From: Marinagarivorans sp. UBA5868
Lineage (GTDB): Bacteria > Pseudomonadota > Gammaproteobacteria > Pseudomonadales > Cellvibrionaceae
Direction: 5' to 3'
NCBI GenBank assembly: GCA_002432095.1
Contig: DJFQ01000160.1
Coordinates: 4,390 to 11,579 of the forward strand
DNA length: 7,190 bases
Part shown: positions 5,667 to 7,190 of the stretch, one piece after another
How the letters are laid out: every line of letters starts with the position of its first letter
Numbering within the stretch: the first letter of the stretch is position 1
Program-made: the position numbers and the translations under genes
The notes under the pieces: model-generated
The model's database searches: none
The model's input: only the letters and a program-made list of their open reading frames with translations
What the model was told of the DNA's origin: nothing

Positions 5667-5891
5667 ATGCTAAAAATTATCAGCGCCGCCTTGACTCTGG
5701 CGATCTTCGGCGTACTATTAAATTTAAGTTCCTGCATAAGAAAGGAGATTCGTCTTCAATATTTTAAGCAGACAGTTGGCGATGATGCGCCACAAAAAAT
5801 CCGCGAGGTCGTTGTATTCACCGCCGACCCATTGGACTCGTCACCCTTACAAATTTCTCGACCATCGACTTTTAAAACCCCGCTTGGCTAG
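5667..5891 (+). CDS. possible small lipoprotein, 74 residues, no recognised family
   Basis: I do not recognise this protein. Its N-terminus looks like a lipoprotein signal: MLK, then a hydrophobic run ISAALTLAIFGVLLN, then the lipobox LSSC with Cys at residue 23. The rest is a mixed, fairly polar segment of about 50 residues with no motif known to me. Against it: there is no Shine-Dalgarno sequence before the ATG, it uses rare codons (AGA, ATA, CTA, TTA), its stop codon lies within the loop of the terminator at 5874-5907, and a promoter-like sequence sits inside it. It could be a real orphan lipoprotein, or a chance frame over a small RNA. Confidence 0.35.
   Translation: MLKIISAALTLAIFGVLLNLSSCIRKEIRLQYFKQTVGDDAPQKIREVVVFTADPLDSSPLQISRPSTFKTPLG
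5691..5718 (+). promoter_or_regulatory. candidate sigma-70 promoter inside the 74-residue frame
   Basis: TTGACT (5691-5696, five of six) and TACTAT (5713-5718, four of six) are separated by 16 bases. Transcription from about 5725 to the terminator at 5907 would give an RNA of about 183 bases that does not contain the ATG at 5667. It is equally possible that the match is coincidental. Confidence 0.3.
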
Positions 5892-5907
5892 CCAATGCGG
5901 GGTTTTT
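5874..5907. terminator. strong, probably bidirectional intrinsic terminator
   Basis: AAAACCCCGC (5874-5883) pairs with GCGGGGTTTT (5897-5906) over 10 bp, and the enclosed TTGG-CTAG-CCAA extends the stem by 4 bp past a single bulged T. A T-run follows on the plus strand and an A-run precedes, so it can terminate transcription from both sides. It ends whatever is transcribed across 5667-5890. Confidence 0.9.
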
Positions 5908-5962
5908 CGTTATGGGGGAAGGGTTGAGCCTAGTGTGGTTCGGTATAACCGTAAATTTTCCA

Positions 5963-5998
5963 GTGTTTAATTAGTGGATCACACTTTTTAATAAACAC
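5963..5998. repeat. inverted repeat before the HNH gene
   Basis: Outer arms GTGTTTA (5963-5969) and TAAACAC (5992-5998) are perfect 7-base complements; inner arms AGTG (5973-5976) and CACT (5982-5985) add 4 bp with an asymmetric internal loop. The region is AT-rich and lies 21 bases before the HNH start codon, so it could be an operator or a leader hairpin. No T-run follows the right arm, so a terminator is unlikely. Confidence 0.35.
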
Positions 5999-6019
5999 CC
6001 TGTTAGGCAGGAGAAATTT

Positions 6020-6607
6020 ATGGAAGCGCGAATACTGCGCCTGAATCTGGCGGGGCAGCCTATTGAATGGTTGAGCTGGCGTCAGGGCGTATGCTTGTAC
6101 GCACGGGATCTGGTGTCTTGGACATTAGGTGGTGTGGTACGTCAGGTGAGAGGCGGAAAATCTAAAATTACCGGCACCAATACGATTATTAGGTTGCCGG
6201 CAATCATGGCGTGCGGTGGAGAGCGTTTGACGCCAATTCGTTTGAATCCACCGTTAACCAATCCTGCGCTATTTCAGCGGGATAATTTTCAGTGTCTTTA
6301 TTGCGGCGATTGTTTTTCGTCAGAAAATTTATCGCGTGATCATGTGCATCCCACCAGTCGCGGTGGCGCAGATAAGTGGGAAAATGTAGTAGCAGCGTGT
6401 AGACGTTGTAATCAGCGGAAAGGTAATTATTTACTGTCGGAAATTAATATGAGTTTGTTGGCGTTGCCTTATCGTCCAAACCCCTATGAATATTTGGCGT
6501 TGATCAACAGCCATCGTATCAGGGGGGATCAGATAGAGTATCTGCAACCTCAATTCAACCGTTATAGTGTACCGCGCAAAAAACAAGGTATTGTCCAATA
6601 TTCTTGA
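6020..6607 (+). CDS. HNH endonuclease-family protein
   Basis: A 195-residue cytoplasmic protein with a complete HNH nuclease core in its middle. CxxC (C92, C95) and a second pair C127-RR-C130 form a structural zinc site. R106-D107-H108 with H110 supplies the general base and metal ligand (RDHVHPTSRGG), N122 lies in the WENVVAAC helix, and N131/K134 follow in CNQRKG. The N-terminal 80 residues (starting MEARILRLNLAGQPIEWLSW) and the C-terminal tail ending in a basic patch are typical of a widespread, stand-alone bacterial HNH family of unknown biological role. No methylase, restriction partner, intron or toxin/immunity gene lies beside it. AGGAG ends about 6 bases before the ATG. It is transcribed alone as far as can be seen, since terminator 5874-5907 isolates it from upstream. 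The substrate is unknown. Confidence 0.85.
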   Translation: MEARILRLNLAGQPIEWLSWRQGVCLYARDLVSWTLGGVVRQVRGGKSKITGTNTIIRLPAIMACGGERLTPIRLNPPLTNPALFQRDNFQCLYCGDCFSSENLSRDHVHPTSRGGADKWENVVAACRRCNQRKGNYLLSEINMSLLALPYRPNPYEYLALINSHRIRGDQIEYLQPQFNRYSVPRKKQGIVQYS

Positions 6608-6701
6608 GTCCGTTCTCCGGTGTCTGTTAAGGCTGCGGTTTTCTCTTCCTCTGATTCTGTGCGATTATTAGCGCCCATTTCCAATAGGCCAGCCATTTGC
6701 C

Positions 6702-7190
6702 ATGAAAAACGTTGAAATTGCTCTGAAAATACGAGCAAATCTGGGAGAGTGTCCCCGTTGGGATGACAGAGAAAATTATTTGTACTGGGTTGATATCAAC
6801 ACATTTCAACTGCACCGCTTCGATCCGCGCAGCGGTAAAGACGAGTATTTGCAATTTGACGAAGAGATCGGTTGTTTTAGCTTGCGTCTGAAGGGCGGCT
6901 TTTTATTGGCGATGCGCACCGGCTTTTACACCGTTGATGGCTGGAATACGGACAGGTCATTTATTGCAGATCCCGAAGTGGGGATGGAAAAAAATCGGTT
7001 CAACGACGGCAGGGCGGATGCCATGGGGCGCATGTTTGCCGGTAGCGTCTATCCACCGAAGGATCACGGTGGCGCCAGTATCTATTCGTTGAATCCAGGC
7101 GGTGAGGTAAAAAAGTGGGTCGGCGATTTGCTCACGGCAAATGGAATCGCTTTCAGCCCCAATTTTAGAACGTTTTACTACGCGGATACG
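6702..7190 (+). CDS. SMP-30/gluconolactonase/LRE-family protein, 5' part only
   Basis: The first 163 codons of a gene that runs off the right edge; the family is usually about 290-300 residues. It is a six-bladed beta-propeller, metal-dependent sugar lactonase family. Visible signatures are LGECPRWD with the metal-ligand glutamate E16, YWVDI (28-32), the R99/N101 pair in KNRFNDGRADAMGRMFAGS-type context, and ANGIAFSPN with metal ligand N147. These correspond by my recollection to E18, R101, N103 and N154 of human SMP-30. It would hydrolyse an aldonolactone in the cytoplasm in oxidative sugar breakdown (gluconate, arabinonate or xylonate branch), but the specific sugar cannot be told. There is no signal peptide. 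The ribosome binding site is weak (TAGG). The 94-base gap from the HNH gene holds no clear terminator. Confidence 0.92.
   Translation, partial: MKNVEIALKIRANLGECPRWDDRENYLYWVDINTFQLHRFDPRSGKDEYLQFDEEIGCFSLRLKGGFLLAMRTGFYTVDGWNTDRSFIADPEVGMEKNRFNDGRADAMGRMFAGSVYPPKDHGGASIYSLNPGGEVKKWVGDLLTANGIAFSPNFRTFYYADT

Noticed and set aside
5725..5907. 6S RNA as identity of the candidate small RNA
   Set aside because: The length is similar, but I see neither the long interrupted stem with central bubble nor the known 6S end sequences.

Overview
The window looks like a piece of a gammaproteobacterial chromosome, of moderate GC content. The nearest type is probably a marine or polysaccharide-degrading lineage such as the Cellvibrionaceae, but this is inferred from gene content and not from any search. 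The gene set supporting it is a YeaG-type PrkA kinase, xseB-ispA divergent from a sodium-type pomA-pomB stator pair, and a Gac/Csr-type regulatory RNA locus.

Layout, left to right. (1) Positions 1-761, minus strand: 5' part of prkA (serine protein kinase), running off the left edge. (2) 762-1351: a 590-base region with no convincing gene, holding the prkA ribosome binding site, a sigma-S-like -10 element and an inverted repeat. (3) 1352-2490, minus strand: xseB and ispA, overlapping by 4 bases; the dxs gene that often follows ispA is not here. (4) 2491-2692: divergent promoter region. (5) 2693-4980, plus strand: pomA, pomB and a PilZ-domain gene, tightly spaced and probably one operon. They encode the sodium-driven flagellar stator plus a likely c-di-GMP receptor. 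(6) 4981-5620: no protein gene, but an RNA locus extremely rich in GGA motifs. It has a GacA/UvrY-like box, a -10 element, a short module closed by a terminator-like hairpin, then about 390 bases with 32 more GGA motifs ending in a textbook terminator. This is a CsrB/RsmZ-type decoy RNA for the translational repressor CsrA/RsmA. (7) 5667-5907: either a small orphan lipoprotein gene or a second small RNA, ending in a strong hairpin terminator. (8) 6020-6607, plus: a stand-alone HNH endonuclease-family gene. (9) 6702-7190, plus: 5' part of an SMP-30/gluconolactonase-family gene, running off the right edge.

Taken together, much of the window relates to lifestyle control. PomAB drives swimming, the PilZ protein may link the motor to c-di-GMP, the GGA-rich RNA would titrate CsrA/RsmA under Gac/BarA control, and PrkA is a stationary-phase/starvation kinase in related bacteria. 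The most interesting element is the unannotated GGA-rich RNA locus at about 5005-5582. Its arrangement, a short RsmZ-like unit directly followed by a long CsrB-like unit behind one visible GacA box, is unusual.
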